Below, piece after piece: positions 24,235-34,380 of a DNA stretch of 64,000 bases. How positions within the stretch are numbered: the stretch's first letter is position 1; each line of letters starts with the position of its first letter. Under the pieces are notes generated by a model. That model worked only from the letters and a program-made list of their open reading frames with translations. It searched no databases and was not told where the DNA came from. Source of the stretch: Methylotuvimicrobium buryatense 5G (lineage in GTDB: Bacteria; Pseudomonadota; Gammaproteobacteria; Methylococcales; Methylomonadaceae); assembly GCF_000341735.1 (NCBI RefSeq), contig NZ_KB455575.1, positions 2,569,802 through 2,633,801 of the forward strand, in the 5' to 3' direction. A program made the position numbers and the translations under genes.

Positions 24235-25316
24235 AGCCATCCATAGAACACAAATTAGCCAACTTAAGCGAACGTTTCGATGAAATCACCGCATTATTGG
24301 CCGAACCCGAAGTACAAGCCAATCAGAATAAATTCCGCTCATTGAGCCAAGAATACGCGCAAATCAACCCGATTGTCACTTGCTATAAACGCTATCTCGA
24401 TACCGCCGAAAATCTAGCCGGAGCACAAGAAATGGCCAAAGATCCGGACCCGGATCTGCGCGAAATGGCTCGCGAGGAAATACTCGCCGCCGAAAAACAA
24501 CAAAAGGCTATCGAGCAAGAACTGCAGATTTTATTATTACCGAAGGACCCTAACGATAACAGGAACATTTTCCTGGAAATCCGCGCCGGGACCGGCGGCG
24601 ACGAAGCGGCTATATTTTCCGGCGATCTCGCACGCATGTATCAACGCTATGCCGAGAAAAAAGGCTGGAAAACCGAGATCATCAATGAAAACGAAGGCGA
24701 ACACGGCGGCTATAAGGAAATCATCCTGCGCGTATCCGGCCAAGACGTTTATTCGCAACTCAAATTCGAATCGGGCGCGCACCGGGTTCAACGCGTTCCG
24801 GAAACCGAATCTCAAGGTCGTATCCATACATCGGCCTGCACCGTTGCAGTCATGCCCGAAGTCGAGGAAGTCGATGCTGTCGACATCAACCCGGCCGACC
24901 TACGCATCGACACCTACCGCTCATCGGGCGCGGGCGGGCAGCATATCAACAAGACCGAGTCGGCAATCCGCATCACGCACATCCCGACCGGTATCGTCGT
25001 CGAATGCCAAGACGAACGCTCGCAACACAAAAACCGGGCTCGCGCCATGTCGTTACTGCATTCGCGTATATTATCGGCCGAACAGGAAAAACACCAAGCC
25101 GAACAACAAGCCAATCGCAAACTTCAAGTCGGCAGCGGCGATCGTTCCGAGCGGATTCGCACCTACAACTACCCGCAAGGCCGCATGACCGACCACCGGA
25201 TCAATCTGACGCTTTATAAACTTGACGAAATCATGGAAGGCGGACTCGAGCATGTCATCGAGCCGTTGATCAACGAGCATCAAGCTGAACTGTTGACACA
25301 ATTGGGCGAAGAATAA
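24231..25316 (+). CDS. prfA: Peptide chain release factor 1
   Basis: RF1 terminates at UAA and UAG. The 361-residue protein has the tripeptide PET (residues 190-192) in the stop-codon recognition region and the catalytic GGQ at 235-237 ([14 protein letters not shown]). The glutamine is the methylation target of the next gene, prmC. Translation is coupled to hemA through an ATGA overlap. Confidence 0.99.
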   Translation: MKPSIEHKLANLSERFDEITALLAEPEVQANQNKFRSLSQEYAQINPIVTCYKRYLDTAENLAGAQEMAKDPDPDLREMAREEILAAEKQQKAIEQELQILLLPKDPNDNRNIFLEIRAGTGGDEAAIFSGDLARMYQRYAEKKGWKTEIINENEGEHGGYKEIILRVSGQDVYSQLKFESGAHRVQRVPETESQGRIHTSACTVAVMPEVEEVDAVDINPADLRIDTYRSSGAGGQHINKTESAIRITHIPTGIVVECQDERSQHKNRARAMSLLHSRILSAEQEKHQAEQQANRKLQVGSGDRSERIRTYNYPQGRMTDHRINLTLYKLDEIMEGGLEHVIEPLINEHQAELLTQLGEE

Positions 25317-25321
25317 GACCG

Positions 25322-26167
25322 ATGCCCACCGTCCAATCGGCACTGAATGATGCCGTTCAACGCTTAATCTCGGTTTCCGAATCATCCTTGCTCGACGCCG
25401 AAATCCTACTCTGCCTCGTGCTTGAAAAAGACCGCTCTCATCTGCGCGCATGGCCGGAAAAAAAATTATTGCCCGAACAAAACAGCCGTTTCGAAGCATT
25501 GCTGCAAAAACGCCTTTCGGGCATGCCGATCGCCTACATTACCGGCAACCGCGAATTCTGGTCCCGTGATTTCGAAGTCTGTCGCGATGTGCTGATTCCG
25601 AGACCCGACACCGAACTGTTGATCGAGCTGGCCTTGAAACTGATACCGGAACGGCAACCTTACCGACTGATCGATTTGGGCACCGGCTCCGGCATCATTG
25701 CCATTACCCTTGCCGCCGAGCGCCCCGATAGCGAAGTCATTGCCACCGATTTCAGCACTAACGCGCTGGCGATCGCCCGCCGAAATGCCCAGCAACATAA
25801 TGTACGGAACATCCAATTTTTACAAAGCGATTGGTTAGAGGCAATAAGTGACACTGCGTTGTTCAATCTTGTCGTCAGCAACCCGCCCTATGTCTCCGAT
25901 AACGATCCGCACTTGGCCGAAGGCGATGTCAGATTCGAACCCAAGTCCGCGTTAATTGCGAACAATCACGGCCTGAGCGATATCGAGCGCATCGCGACCG
26001 CCGCCAGGCGACATTTGCTTCCTCAAGGTCATTTATTGATCGAACACGGATACAATCAACAAGATCAAGTCCAGGCTATTTTTAGCCAATTGAATTACCG
26101 TAATATTGCCACTTATCCCGATCTTTCAGGTCAGCCTCGGGTCACCTATGGACAATGGCGCTCGTAG
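25322..26167 (+). CDS. prmC: Release factor glutamine methyltransferase
   Basis: PrmC (HemK) N5-methylates the GGQ glutamine of release factors. The 281-residue protein has SAM-binding motif I DLGTGSGIIAITLA (118-131) and the catalytic NPPY motif at 187-190. It starts 5 nt after prfA, its substrate gene. Confidence 0.98.
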   Translation: MPTVQSALNDAVQRLISVSESSLLDAEILLCLVLEKDRSHLRAWPEKKLLPEQNSRFEALLQKRLSGMPIAYITGNREFWSRDFEVCRDVLIPRPDTELLIELALKLIPERQPYRLIDLGTGSGIIAITLAAERPDSEVIATDFSTNALAIARRNAQQHNVRNIQFLQSDWLEAISDTALFNLVVSNPPYVSDNDPHLAEGDVRFEPKSALIANNHGLSDIERIATAARRHLLPQGHLLIEHGYNQQDQVQAIFSQLNYRNIATYPDLSGQPRVTYGQWRS

Positions 26168-26205
26168 CGATTAAATTTAAACCCTCCACACGCCGACAGC
26201 GAACC

Positions 26206-26622
26206 ATGATACAAATTTCAGAAATTCATATTCCCCGAAAAATCACCAATCAACTGCTGCATCTCGCGCAATTGTCACCCGAAACCGAGGTTTGCGGACT
26301 GATCGGAAGCCTGAACGGTATTCCGAACCATTGCTACCCTGTCGATAACAGCGCCGATCACCCTGAAAACCGGTTTTTATTGGATCCTAAACAGCAAATC
26401 GCTGCGATGGGACAAATGCGCGAAAACGGTGAGGAATTGTTCGCGATTTATCATTCCCACCCGACAACGCCGGCATTTCCTTCAAAAACCGATTTGGAAA
26501 TGGCAAGCTATCCTGAAGCGCTCAATTTGATCATTTCGCTGAACACGAAAGGCGTACTGGAAATGCGCGGCTTCCGGATCGCCGAACAAAAGGCAGAGGA
26601 AGTCCCATTGATTTTGGGCTAA
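26206..26622 (+). CDS. JAMM/MPN+ domain metalloprotease-like protein
   Basis: I chose ATG 26206 (MIQISEIHIPRKI) because family members start near this helix; an in-frame ATG at 26155 overlaps prmC. The 138 residues show a JAMM zinc site: a conserved Glu in ETEVCGLI (26-32), then HSHP with His83 and His85, Ser93, and Asp96 (FPSKTD). Prokaryotic JAMM proteins remove C-terminal extensions from ubiquitin-like sulfur carriers such as ThiS/MoaD relatives. It occupies the place where many gammaproteobacteria have moeB after prmC. The substrate is unknown. Confidence 0.82.
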   Translation: MIQISEIHIPRKITNQLLHLAQLSPETEVCGLIGSLNGIPNHCYPVDNSADHPENRFLLDPKQQIAAMGQMRENGEELFAIYHSHPTTPAFPSKTDLEMASYPEALNLIISLNTKGVLEMRGFRIAEQKAEEVPLILG

Positions 26623-26652
26623 TACTTGGTTTTGACGCAAAAGAATCGTTCG

Positions 26653-27222
26653 TCAGCCATCTTTACCAAGGCGTAAGCCTTCATAAATATCGCCGATATC
26701 GACAACACAACCGATCGATGCAAAAAAGACGGCCTGGCCTTGTTGAAAGAGCCGCAAATCCCATTGCTCATCGCGCCGGTAGCATTCGACACGCTGCGTA
26801 TCCTGAGCGATCAACACATACTCGTCGAGACTGGATAACTTCCGGTAGTGATGAAATTTCTCTGCGCGATCGTAACGCTCGGTTGCGTCGGAGAGTATTT
26901 CGACGATCAATTTCGGCTGAGTATTAAAATGCTCATGAGTATCGTCAGCCGAACAGGTAACATGCAGATCGGGATAGAAAAAATTGTCGTCCGTTTCGGT
27001 TTGCACCCGAACCTTCATTTCGCCTGAATGAACTCGGCAAGGCGAACCTCTCAGATGCGCATGCACATGAGCGATCAGGTTCATTGCGATCGTATCATGC
27101 GCGCGCTTAACGCCGACCATCGCATAAACTTCACCCCCGACATACTCATGCTTGATGTAACTGAGTAATTCGCCTTGCAAATAATCCTCGACGCTGATTT
27201 TCAGATTTTCCGCTAATGCCAT
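26653..27222 (-). CDS. Uma2-family (DUF820) putative endonuclease, copy 1
   Basis: Start chosen at ATG 27220-27222 (MALAENLKISVEDYLQGE); the upstream extension is not family-like. The 189-residue protein has the PD-(D/E)XK-like core of Uma2: PDLHVTCSADD, LIVEILSDATERYDRAEKFHHYRKL, and DEYVLIAQD. Biological roles of Uma2 proteins are poorly established. It lies directly after gatB on the same strand. A second family member sits between gatB and gatA, but the two are only distantly similar. Confidence 0.88.
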   Translation of the reverse strand: MALAENLKISVEDYLQGELLSYIKHEYVGGEVYAMVGVKRAHDTIAMNLIAHVHAHLRGSPCRVHSGEMKVRVQTETDDNFFYPDLHVTCSADDTHEHFNTQPKLIVEILSDATERYDRAEKFHHYRKLSSLDEYVLIAQDTQRVECYRRDEQWDLRLFQQGQAVFFASIGCVVDIGDIYEGLRLGKDG

Positions 27223-27275
27223 ATAAACCGCGCTTATTCCATTGGATGGGCCGGAATTCCGCCCATCCAAAAACC

Positions 27276-28715
27276 TTACCTTTTCAATTTGGTTTTCAAA
27301 ATCTTATTGACCTCGGCCGGATTCGCCTTACCCTGCATTTCCTTCATGACTTGGCCGACAAAGAAGCCGAAGACCTTATCCTTACCGCTGAGATATTGTT
27401 CAACTTGACCAGGATTGTCGGTGATGATTTTATCGATGATCGCCTCGATCGCACCGGTATCGGTAATTTGCTTTAAGCCTTGGCTTTCAATGATTTGATC
27501 GGCCGTTTCTTGGCCTTGCCACATCGCCTCGAAGACTTGTTTTGCGATTTTGCCCGAAATCGTGTCATCGGCTATACGTTTCAACAAGCCTGCCAAACGC
27601 TCGGCATCGACCGGGCATTGACCGATTTCCAAACCGGCCTTGTTCAGAGCGCCGAGCACGTCGCCGGTTACCCAATTTGTACAAATCTTCGCTTCGCCGC
27701 CGGATGCATCGACCAATGCTTCGTAGTAATCGGCTAATTGCCTCGACGAAGTCAGCGTAGCAGCACTCTCATCGTCCTGACCGTATTGCTCGATAAAACG
27801 CCGTTTCTTCGCATCGGGCAACTCCGGTAAGGTAACGCGCACCTCGTCTTTGAAGGCTTCGGTAATCTCGACCGGCAATAAATCGGGGTCGGGAAAATAA
27901 CGGTAGTCGTTCGCCTCTTCCTTGCCGCGCATCGAGCGGGTTTCATCTTTATTCGCATCGTAAAGCCGCGTTTCCTGTACGACCTTACCGCCGCTTTCGA
28001 TCAGGTCGATCTGGCGCTCGATTTCGTGATTGATCGCTTTTTCGACAAAGCGGAACGAGTTGATGTTTTTGATCTCGGCGCGCGTGCCGAATTCCGCCTG
28101 ACCTCTCGGACGCACCGAAACGTTGGCATCACAACGGAACGAACCTTCTTGCATGTTGCCGTCGCAGATTTCGAGGTAACGCACGAGTTCGTGCAGCTTG
28201 CGCATATAGGCGACCGCTTCTTTCGCCGAACGCATGTCGGGATCCGAAACGATTTCCAGCAATGGTGTGCCGGCACGATTCAAATCGATACCGGTCAGGC
28301 CGTGAAAATCCTCATGCAGGGACTTGCCTGCGTCTTCCTCCAAATGCGCGCGTGTAACGCCAATGCGCTTCGTTACCCCATCAACGTCGATATCCAGGTG
28401 TCCGTTGCCGACGATCGGCAACTCGAACTGACTGATCTGATAACCTTTCGGCAGATCCGGATAAAAATAATTTTTGCGCGCGAAGACCGAGTAAGGCGCG
28501 ATTTCTGCCTCGATCGCGAGACCGAATTTGACGGCCATGCGCACGGCCTCTTGATTCAATACCGGCAACACGCCGGGCAAGCCTAAATCGACCGCGCAAG
28601 CTTGTGTGTTCGGTTCGGCGCCGTAAGCTGTCGATGCGCCTGAAAAAATTTTGGATTTTGTCGCGAGTTGTGCATGAATTTCCAACCCGATGACGACTTC
28701 CCATTGTGAATTCAT
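27276..28715 (-). CDS. gatB: Aspartyl/glutamyl-tRNA amidotransferase subunit B
   Basis: GatB phosphorylates and amidates misacylated Glu-tRNA(Gln) or Asp-tRNA(Asn). The 479-residue protein starts [17 protein letters not shown] and has the signature [15 protein letters not shown] near residue 90 and a C-terminal YqeY-like tail domain. It belongs with gatC and gatA upstream, but a Uma2 gene interrupts the usual gatCAB order. No truncation is seen. Confidence 0.98.
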   Translation of the reverse strand: MNSQWEVVIGLEIHAQLATKSKIFSGASTAYGAEPNTQACAVDLGLPGVLPVLNQEAVRMAVKFGLAIEAEIAPYSVFARKNYFYPDLPKGYQISQFELPIVGNGHLDIDVDGVTKRIGVTRAHLEEDAGKSLHEDFHGLTGIDLNRAGTPLLEIVSDPDMRSAKEAVAYMRKLHELVRYLEICDGNMQEGSFRCDANVSVRPRGQAEFGTRAEIKNINSFRFVEKAINHEIERQIDLIESGGKVVQETRLYDANKDETRSMRGKEEANDYRYFPDPDLLPVEITEAFKDEVRVTLPELPDAKKRRFIEQYGQDDESAATLTSSRQLADYYEALVDASGGEAKICTNWVTGDVLGALNKAGLEIGQCPVDAERLAGLLKRIADDTISGKIAKQVFEAMWQGQETADQIIESQGLKQITDTGAIEAIIDKIITDNPGQVEQYLSGKDKVFGFFVGQVMKEMQGKANPAEVNKILKTKLKR

Positions 28716-28733
28716 TGCTTATTCCTTATTGAT

Positions 28734-29339
28734 TTATTCGGCAAAAACTTCGACCAAATCGATTTTTAGTTCGGGAAAAAGATAGGGCTGTACCGTTTCG
28801 TCGCCTGCATAGAGGCCATGGAGCCTATAGACTTCGCCATCCCGGTCCAACACGAATTGCTGCACGGCGCGTTCATACGGAAACACCAACCAGTATTCGC
28901 CGACGCCGCTTTCCTGATACAGATCGTATTTGAAGCGAAGTTCCTTCTTATTATTGCCCGGAGAAAGCACTTCGATGATCCAATCGGGCGCGCCGTCGCA
29001 GCCCTGTTCGGTCAGCTTGTTTTTATCGCAGATCACGCACAAATCGGGCTGTACGACACTGAAAACTTCGCGGTCGCTCAATTTCGATTTGCGGCGATCG
29101 TAAAGCTTAACGTCGAACGGCGCGGCAAATACTTCGCAGGACTGGCTCTTGAAATAAGCACCCAAATCCAGAAATAATTTGCCGGAAATCCGCTGATGCT
29201 TGACATTCGGCGCCGGCGACATCGTAAAGATCTTGCCTTTGATCAACTCGACCGTTTGATCCAAACGCCACGTCAAATAATCGGCGTAGCAGTAGCTCCC
29301 GTTCATATCCAATTGCGACAATTCGGTAACTTTGGCCAT
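28734..29339 (-). CDS. Uma2-family (DUF820) putative endonuclease, copy 2
   Basis: Start chosen at ATG 29337-29339 (MAKVTELSQL), with an AGAGG Shine-Dalgarno. The 201-residue protein has the Uma2 core: VELIKGKIFTMSPAPNVKHQ, VQPDLCVICD, DWIIEVLSPGNNKKELRFKYDLY, and GEYWLVFP. It lies in the 12-nt and 18-nt junctions between gatA and gatB on the same strand, so it is probably co-transcribed with them. The insertion is unusual for gat operons. Confidence 0.88.
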   Translation of the reverse strand: MAKVTELSQLDMNGSYCYADYLTWRLDQTVELIKGKIFTMSPAPNVKHQRISGKLFLDLGAYFKSQSCEVFAAPFDVKLYDRRKSKLSDREVFSVVQPDLCVICDKNKLTEQGCDGAPDWIIEVLSPGNNKKELRFKYDLYQESGVGEYWLVFPYERAVQQFVLDRDGEVYRLHGLYAGDETVQPYLFPELKIDLVEVFAE

Positions 29340-29351
29340 ATCCAACCTCTT

Positions 29352-30803
29352 TTATTCGAACCCTTTCGGCACCTGCTTGTGCCAGTCAGTATTCATCTGA
29401 TAGCGATGAGCTACATTCAACAACCGGTCCTCGGCAAAATAATTCCCGATGATTTGCAAACCGACCGGTTTATTGTCAACGAAACCGGCCGGAATCGACA
29501 TGGCCGGAAGACCTGCCAGATTGACCGCGATTGTATAAATATCGGACAAATACATTTGAATTGGGTCGCCGGTTTTTTCGCCGAGACCGAACGCCACCGT
29601 CGGCGATACCGGGCCCATCAGCACATCAACCTCAGCTAATGCGCTTTTGAAATCGTCAGTGATCAAACGCCTGACTTTTTGAGCTTTTAAATAATAGGCA
29701 TCGTAATAACCGGCCGACAAAGCATAGGTTCCGATCAAGATACGGCGCTTAACTTCCTTGCCGAATGCTTCGCCGCGCGAGCGCGTATACAAATCGGCCA
29801 AATCGGCCGGATTGTCGCAGCGGTAACCGAAACGGACGCCGTCGAAACGAGACAGATTAGCCGAACATTCGGCCGGTGCAATCACATAATAAGCCGGAAT
29901 CGCGTATTTCAGATTCGGCATTGAGACTTCTTTGACCTCGGCGCCCAATTTGCGATATTCATTGACGGCTGTTTCGATGACTGCGGCGATTTCGCCATTC
30001 AACCCTTCACCGAAAAATTCTTTCGGCAGACCGATTTTCAGACCGCTTAACGGTTGATTCAGCCCGGCCGAATAATCGGGAACCGGCATATCGACGCTAG
30101 TCGAATCCTTCTCGTCGAAACCAGCCATCGCTTGCAGCATGATAGCCGCATCCTCGGCTGTACGCGTCATCGGGCCTCCTTGATCGAGGCTTGAGGCATA
30201 GGCAATCATGCCATAGCGGGAAACGCGCCCATAAGTCGGCTTCAAACCGGTAATACCGCAGAAAGCCGCCGGTTGACGTATCGAACCGCCCGTATCCGTA
30301 CCTGTCGCACCTGCCGTGAGTCCTGCAGCAACCGCCGCGGCCGACCCGCCCGAAGAGCCGCCCGGAACGCATGTAACATCCCACGGATTTTGTACCGGAC
30401 CGTAAAAACTGGTTTCGTTCGACGAACCCATCGCAAACTCGTCCATGTTCAATTTACCGAGCGTCACAGCACCGGCCCGGTTCAGTTTTTCGACGACGGT
30501 CGCATTGTACGGCGAAATGAAATTATCGAGCATCTTCGAACCACAAGACGTTTTAACGCCATCGGTGCAGAAAATATCTTTTTGCGCAATCGGTATTCCG
30601 GTTAATAAATCGGCCGTTCTTGCCGCCAACCGTTTATCCGCGGCTTCGGCTTGGGCAAGCGCCTGCTCGGCCGTCACGGTAATGTATGCATTGAGCGCCG
30701 AAAACTGCCGAATCCGTTCTAAATAGTCTTGCGTCAACTCCACGCTGGAAAATTCGCCGGAACGCAAGCCTCGAGCTAGTTCGGCGATGGTTTTATTATT
30801 CAT
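29352..30803 (-). CDS. gatA: Aspartyl/glutamyl-tRNA amidotransferase subunit A
   Basis: GatA is the glutaminase of the GatCAB complex. The 483-residue amidase-signature protein shows the catalytic Lys in PIAQKDIF (around residue 75), the Gly/Ser-rich [14 protein letters not shown] with the cis-Ser, and [16 protein letters not shown] with the nucleophilic Ser. It starts 16 nt after gatC. Confidence 0.98.
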   Translation of the reverse strand: MNNKTIAELARGLRSGEFSSVELTQDYLERIRQFSALNAYITVTAEQALAQAEAADKRLAARTADLLTGIPIAQKDIFCTDGVKTSCGSKMLDNFISPYNATVVEKLNRAGAVTLGKLNMDEFAMGSSNETSFYGPVQNPWDVTCVPGGSSGGSAAAVAAGLTAGATGTDTGGSIRQPAAFCGITGLKPTYGRVSRYGMIAYASSLDQGGPMTRTAEDAAIMLQAMAGFDEKDSTSVDMPVPDYSAGLNQPLSGLKIGLPKEFFGEGLNGEIAAVIETAVNEYRKLGAEVKEVSMPNLKYAIPAYYVIAPAECSANLSRFDGVRFGYRCDNPADLADLYTRSRGEAFGKEVKRRILIGTYALSAGYYDAYYLKAQKVRRLITDDFKSALAEVDVLMGPVSPTVAFGLGEKTGDPIQMYLSDIYTIAVNLAGLPAMSIPAGFVDNKPVGLQIIGNYFAEDRLLNVAHRYQMNTDWHKQVPKGFE

Positions 30804-30819
30804 AGCCTTCCCCCATCCT

Positions 30820-31107
30820 TCATTCGATCACCTTAGGGACCAAATACAATCCCAATTCGACTTGAGGCGCAATCGCTTGAAATTTTTCTCTCATATTCGA
30901 CTCGGTCACCCGGTCCGGTCTCAGCCTCTGGCATTGCTCCATGGGATGCGCCATGGGAGCAACTCCCTCGGTACTTAATCCGCTCATTTGCGTAACCAAA
31001 TCGAGTATGCCGGATAAATCGCGTGCATAAGTGTCGACATCTTGAATATCGACGCCCAACCTTGCCAAGTGCGCAATTTTATTTACATCTTCAGTCGTTA
31101 AAGACAT
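30820..31107 (-). CDS. gatC: Aspartyl/glutamyl-tRNA amidotransferase subunit C
   Basis: GatC is the small chaperone-like subunit that wraps GatA and GatB. The 95-residue protein starts at ATG 31105-31107 ([17 protein letters not shown]), with GGAG 8 nt upstream. It contains the typical [20 protein letters not shown]. It is the first gene of the gat unit. Confidence 0.97.
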   Translation of the reverse strand: MSLTTEDVNKIAHLARLGVDIQDVDTYARDLSGILDLVTQMSGLSTEGVAPMAHPMEQCQRLRPDRVTESNMREKFQAIAPQVELGLYLVPKVIE

Positions 31108-31191
31108 TTTCAAACTCCATTATTCATCAATCCGAAAACATGACTATTCGCAGCTCAAAATTCGAGCATTTCATAACTTTCTGGAAGCATC

Positions 31192-31357
31192 TAAGGATTT
31201 AGTCGAAAATAACTTCCCTATTTTTTGGAGGGTTCGTTTGCTCGATTGGCAGATATCGGCAGCTTACACGGACGTATTCACGGCGTCCTGCCAATCGAGT
31301 TACCGAACCCTCAACAAAGCTCATAGTTCCAGGAGGTTATTTATCACGAAATCCTAA
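31192..31357. repeat. Repeat family B, short copy
   Basis: The copy starts with TAAGGATTT (31192-31200) and ends with AAATCCTAA (31349-31357). Inner inverted segments are GGAGGGTTCG and CGAACCCTC, and the CGATTGGCAG and CTGCCAATCG arms pair. The same termini and arms recur at 49157-49544 and 50734-51239. No coding capacity is seen, so it looks like a non-autonomous (MITE/REP-like) element. Confidence 0.75.
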
Positions 31358-31394
31358 AGCGTATCCGTATGTGGTTTATCTAAAAAATCCGATT

Positions 31395-31555
31395 TATACC
31401 CAATCGTAGATCGAAATTCGGCGCCGGAGTGCCCGTCAAAGGATGCCGTGAATACGTCCTGTAGGCTCTATGCCAGCATCCATGCAGGCAAAGCCTTTGC
31501 CGAACACCCCTGCGCCTCCTCGGGCACTGCCGAAATTTGAAGTGCGAAAGGTATA
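31395..31555. repeat. Repeat family A, copy 1
   Basis: It is bounded by TATACC and GGTATA and contains ATTCGGCGCCGG and CCGAAATTTGAAG near its ends. Internally it has GTCAAAGGATGCCGTGAATA and AAAGCCTTTGCCGAACACCCC. Related copies lie at 45721-45860, 49338-49493 and 53902-54058. The inverted halves would form a long imperfect hairpin in RNA. Confidence 0.75.
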
Positions 31556-31783
31556 CCAATTCTCGCGAATCCGGCGGCATTGCACGACCGTAATTTCCGT
31601 GCCGGCTTATAGCCACAATAACCATACCCTTGCCCGGAAAAAGCGGTTAATTTCAGTGCGGCAACAAGCGAATATTGAAACGGAATTTTGAATTGCGATA
31701 AGTATAATACTTTATATCTTGCTCAATTACCCGCTTGATTGATAAAGTAATACAATTTATTCGCTCAGGATACAGGTTAATAA

Positions 31784-32827
<1,044 letters not shown>

Positions 32828-32969
32828 CTTCAACGGCAAAACAATGCTCGCCAAGACGTTTGGTTCGGCGGAATCGAAGCCTTGAATAGCTTACCAAAAC
32901 AATTTCCACGGACGGAATGTCGATTCGAATGATACGCGTTCGAACTATCCAAATAATATTCTGTCCATT

Positions 32970-33893
32970 ATGGACTATTTGCCTATACGGTTCATTTTCG
33001 AGGTAATCGTTATCAATCCTTTATTTGCCACCGGCCCTTCGATTAATACGCGACTGCTGGTGGCGGTAGTGGCTTCAATCGCGCTTCTGGTCGCTGAACG
33101 CAAAAGCTCGCAACTGGACAAACTTCGTAGCGTACTATCAATGATTACCTATCCGATTCAATCGATTACGGACTGGCCTCTACATCACTCCAAAGAAACC
33201 GTAGAATCGATAAAATCACTTTATAGTCTAAAAGAAGAAAATGAACAGCTGCGTCAGGAACAATTGATTTACAAATCCCAACTACTTAAGTACGAAGCTC
33301 TGGAGCAAGAAAATATCCGGCTGAGGGCCTTACTGGAAAAATCCTTTAAATTGGGCGAACAGGTACTCGTCGCCGAGTTATTGTCCGTCAACCTAGCCCC
33401 TTTCGAACATGTCGTCGTCGTCGATAAAGGAACGCGGTTCGGCGTGCATGCTCAGCAAGCGGTTTTGGATGCTTACGGTGTGGTCGGCCAAGTATACCGT
33501 GCGCTTCCGCTCAGCTCTGAAATCATGCTAATTACCGACCCGGGCCATGCGATCCCAGTACAAATCAATCGTAACGGTTTACGCACGATCGCAGTCGGCA
33601 GCGGGCGAATCAACAGGCTAATATTGCCTTATTTAGCAAACAACGCCGACATCAAGGAAGGCGATCTACTGATTAGCTCCGGCCTAGGCGGTATTTTTCC
33701 GCAAGGCTATCCTGTTGCTGTCGTCGAAAAAATAATCCCCCAGCCTAACAAACCTTTTGCCGAAATATACGCAACCCCTAAGGCGCAATTAAATCGAAGC
33801 CGGGAATTGTTAATCGTATGGAAAAGCGAAGCGCCTATCCCGCTGGAAACTCAAGAAACAGAACAAGCGGATGAAAATCATGCCGAAGAATAA
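32970..33893 (+). CDS. mreC: Rod shape-determining protein MreC (start uncertain)
   Basis: MreC is a periplasmic scaffold linking MreB to PBP2/RodA. It has one N-terminal membrane helix (about residues 27-43), a coiled coil (around 70-115) and a beta-barrel domain containing LITDPGHAIPVQ and SSGLGGIFPQGYPVAVV. The ATG at 32970 has no Shine-Dalgarno. Similarity to MreC begins at NPLFATGPS, just after an ATC at 33012 that lies 7 nt after GAGGT. The true protein may therefore be about 14 residues shorter, with a non-AUG start. Confidence 0.95.
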   Translation: MDYLPIRFIFEVIVINPLFATGPSINTRLLVAVVASIALLVAERKSSQLDKLRSVLSMITYPIQSITDWPLHHSKETVESIKSLYSLKEENEQLRQEQLIYKSQLLKYEALEQENIRLRALLEKSFKLGEQVLVAELLSVNLAPFEHVVVVDKGTRFGVHAQQAVLDAYGVVGQVYRALPLSSEIMLITDPGHAIPVQINRNGLRTIAVGSGRINRLILPYLANNADIKEGDLLISSGLGGIFPQGYPVAVVEKIIPQPNKPFAEIYATPKAQLNRSRELLIVWKSEAPIPLETQETEQADENHAEE

Positions 33894-34368
33894 TACTTTC
33901 GGCTACGGCCGTTATCTTCTCTCGATCATATTTGCCATGAGCCTGAATATTGCCGCCTGGCCTCAACCTATGGCGCCATTCAATCCCAATTGGATATTGC
34001 TCGTAGTTATTTACTGGGTACTGGCAGCACCCGAACGAGTCGGCATATTTAGCGCTTGGACCATCGGCTTACTGACTGACGTATTAACCGGTAGAATGCT
34101 AGGCTTGAATGCGCTCATCAACTCGCTAGTTGCCTTCCTGTGTTTGAGGTTACACAAGCGACTCAGACAATACCCGATTCTGCAACAAGGCCTATTTATC
34201 TTTTTTTGCCTTCTCGTATCTCAATTTTTGATTTTCTGGATCACTGATAGCCAAACTATCGCACGCGCTTCTTACACTTTTTGGTTACCCGTACTAACCG
34301 GCACCCTTTTCTGGCCTTTAGTCTTTTTTTCTTTGCGTGCAATACGGCTCTACCGACGCATTCGTTGA
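33871..34368 (+). CDS. mreD: Rod shape-determining protein MreD
   Basis: MreD is an integral inner-membrane component of the elongasome. The 165-residue protein has about five hydrophobic helices and the motif LTDVLTGRMLGLNAL seen in MreD proteins. It overlaps mreC by 23 nt. An alternative ATG lies at 33880. It is followed after 12 nt by mrdA. Confidence 0.95.
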   Translation: MKIMPKNNTFGYGRYLLSIIFAMSLNIAAWPQPMAPFNPNWILLVVIYWVLAAPERVGIFSAWTIGLLTDVLTGRMLGLNALINSLVAFLCLRLHKRLRQYPILQQGLFIFFCLLVSQFLIFWITDSQTIARASYTFWLPVLTGTLFWPLVFFSLRAIRLYRRIR

Positions 34369-34380
34369 GTCGTTCGTCTC

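Larger units (their letters stand above)
31108..31783. other. Repeat-bearing intergenic region between gatC and mreB
   Basis: The 676-nt spacer separates divergent operons. It contains one copy of repeat family B (31192-31357) and one of family A (31395-31555). From 31690 to 31783 it is AT-rich and carries TATAAT at 31703-31708, a possible mreB promoter without a clear -35. No protein gene was recognised. Confidence 0.7.

Noticed and set aside
28026-28586. 186-codon frame antisense to gatB
   Set aside because: Shadow frame; gatB has unambiguous family motifs across this stretch.
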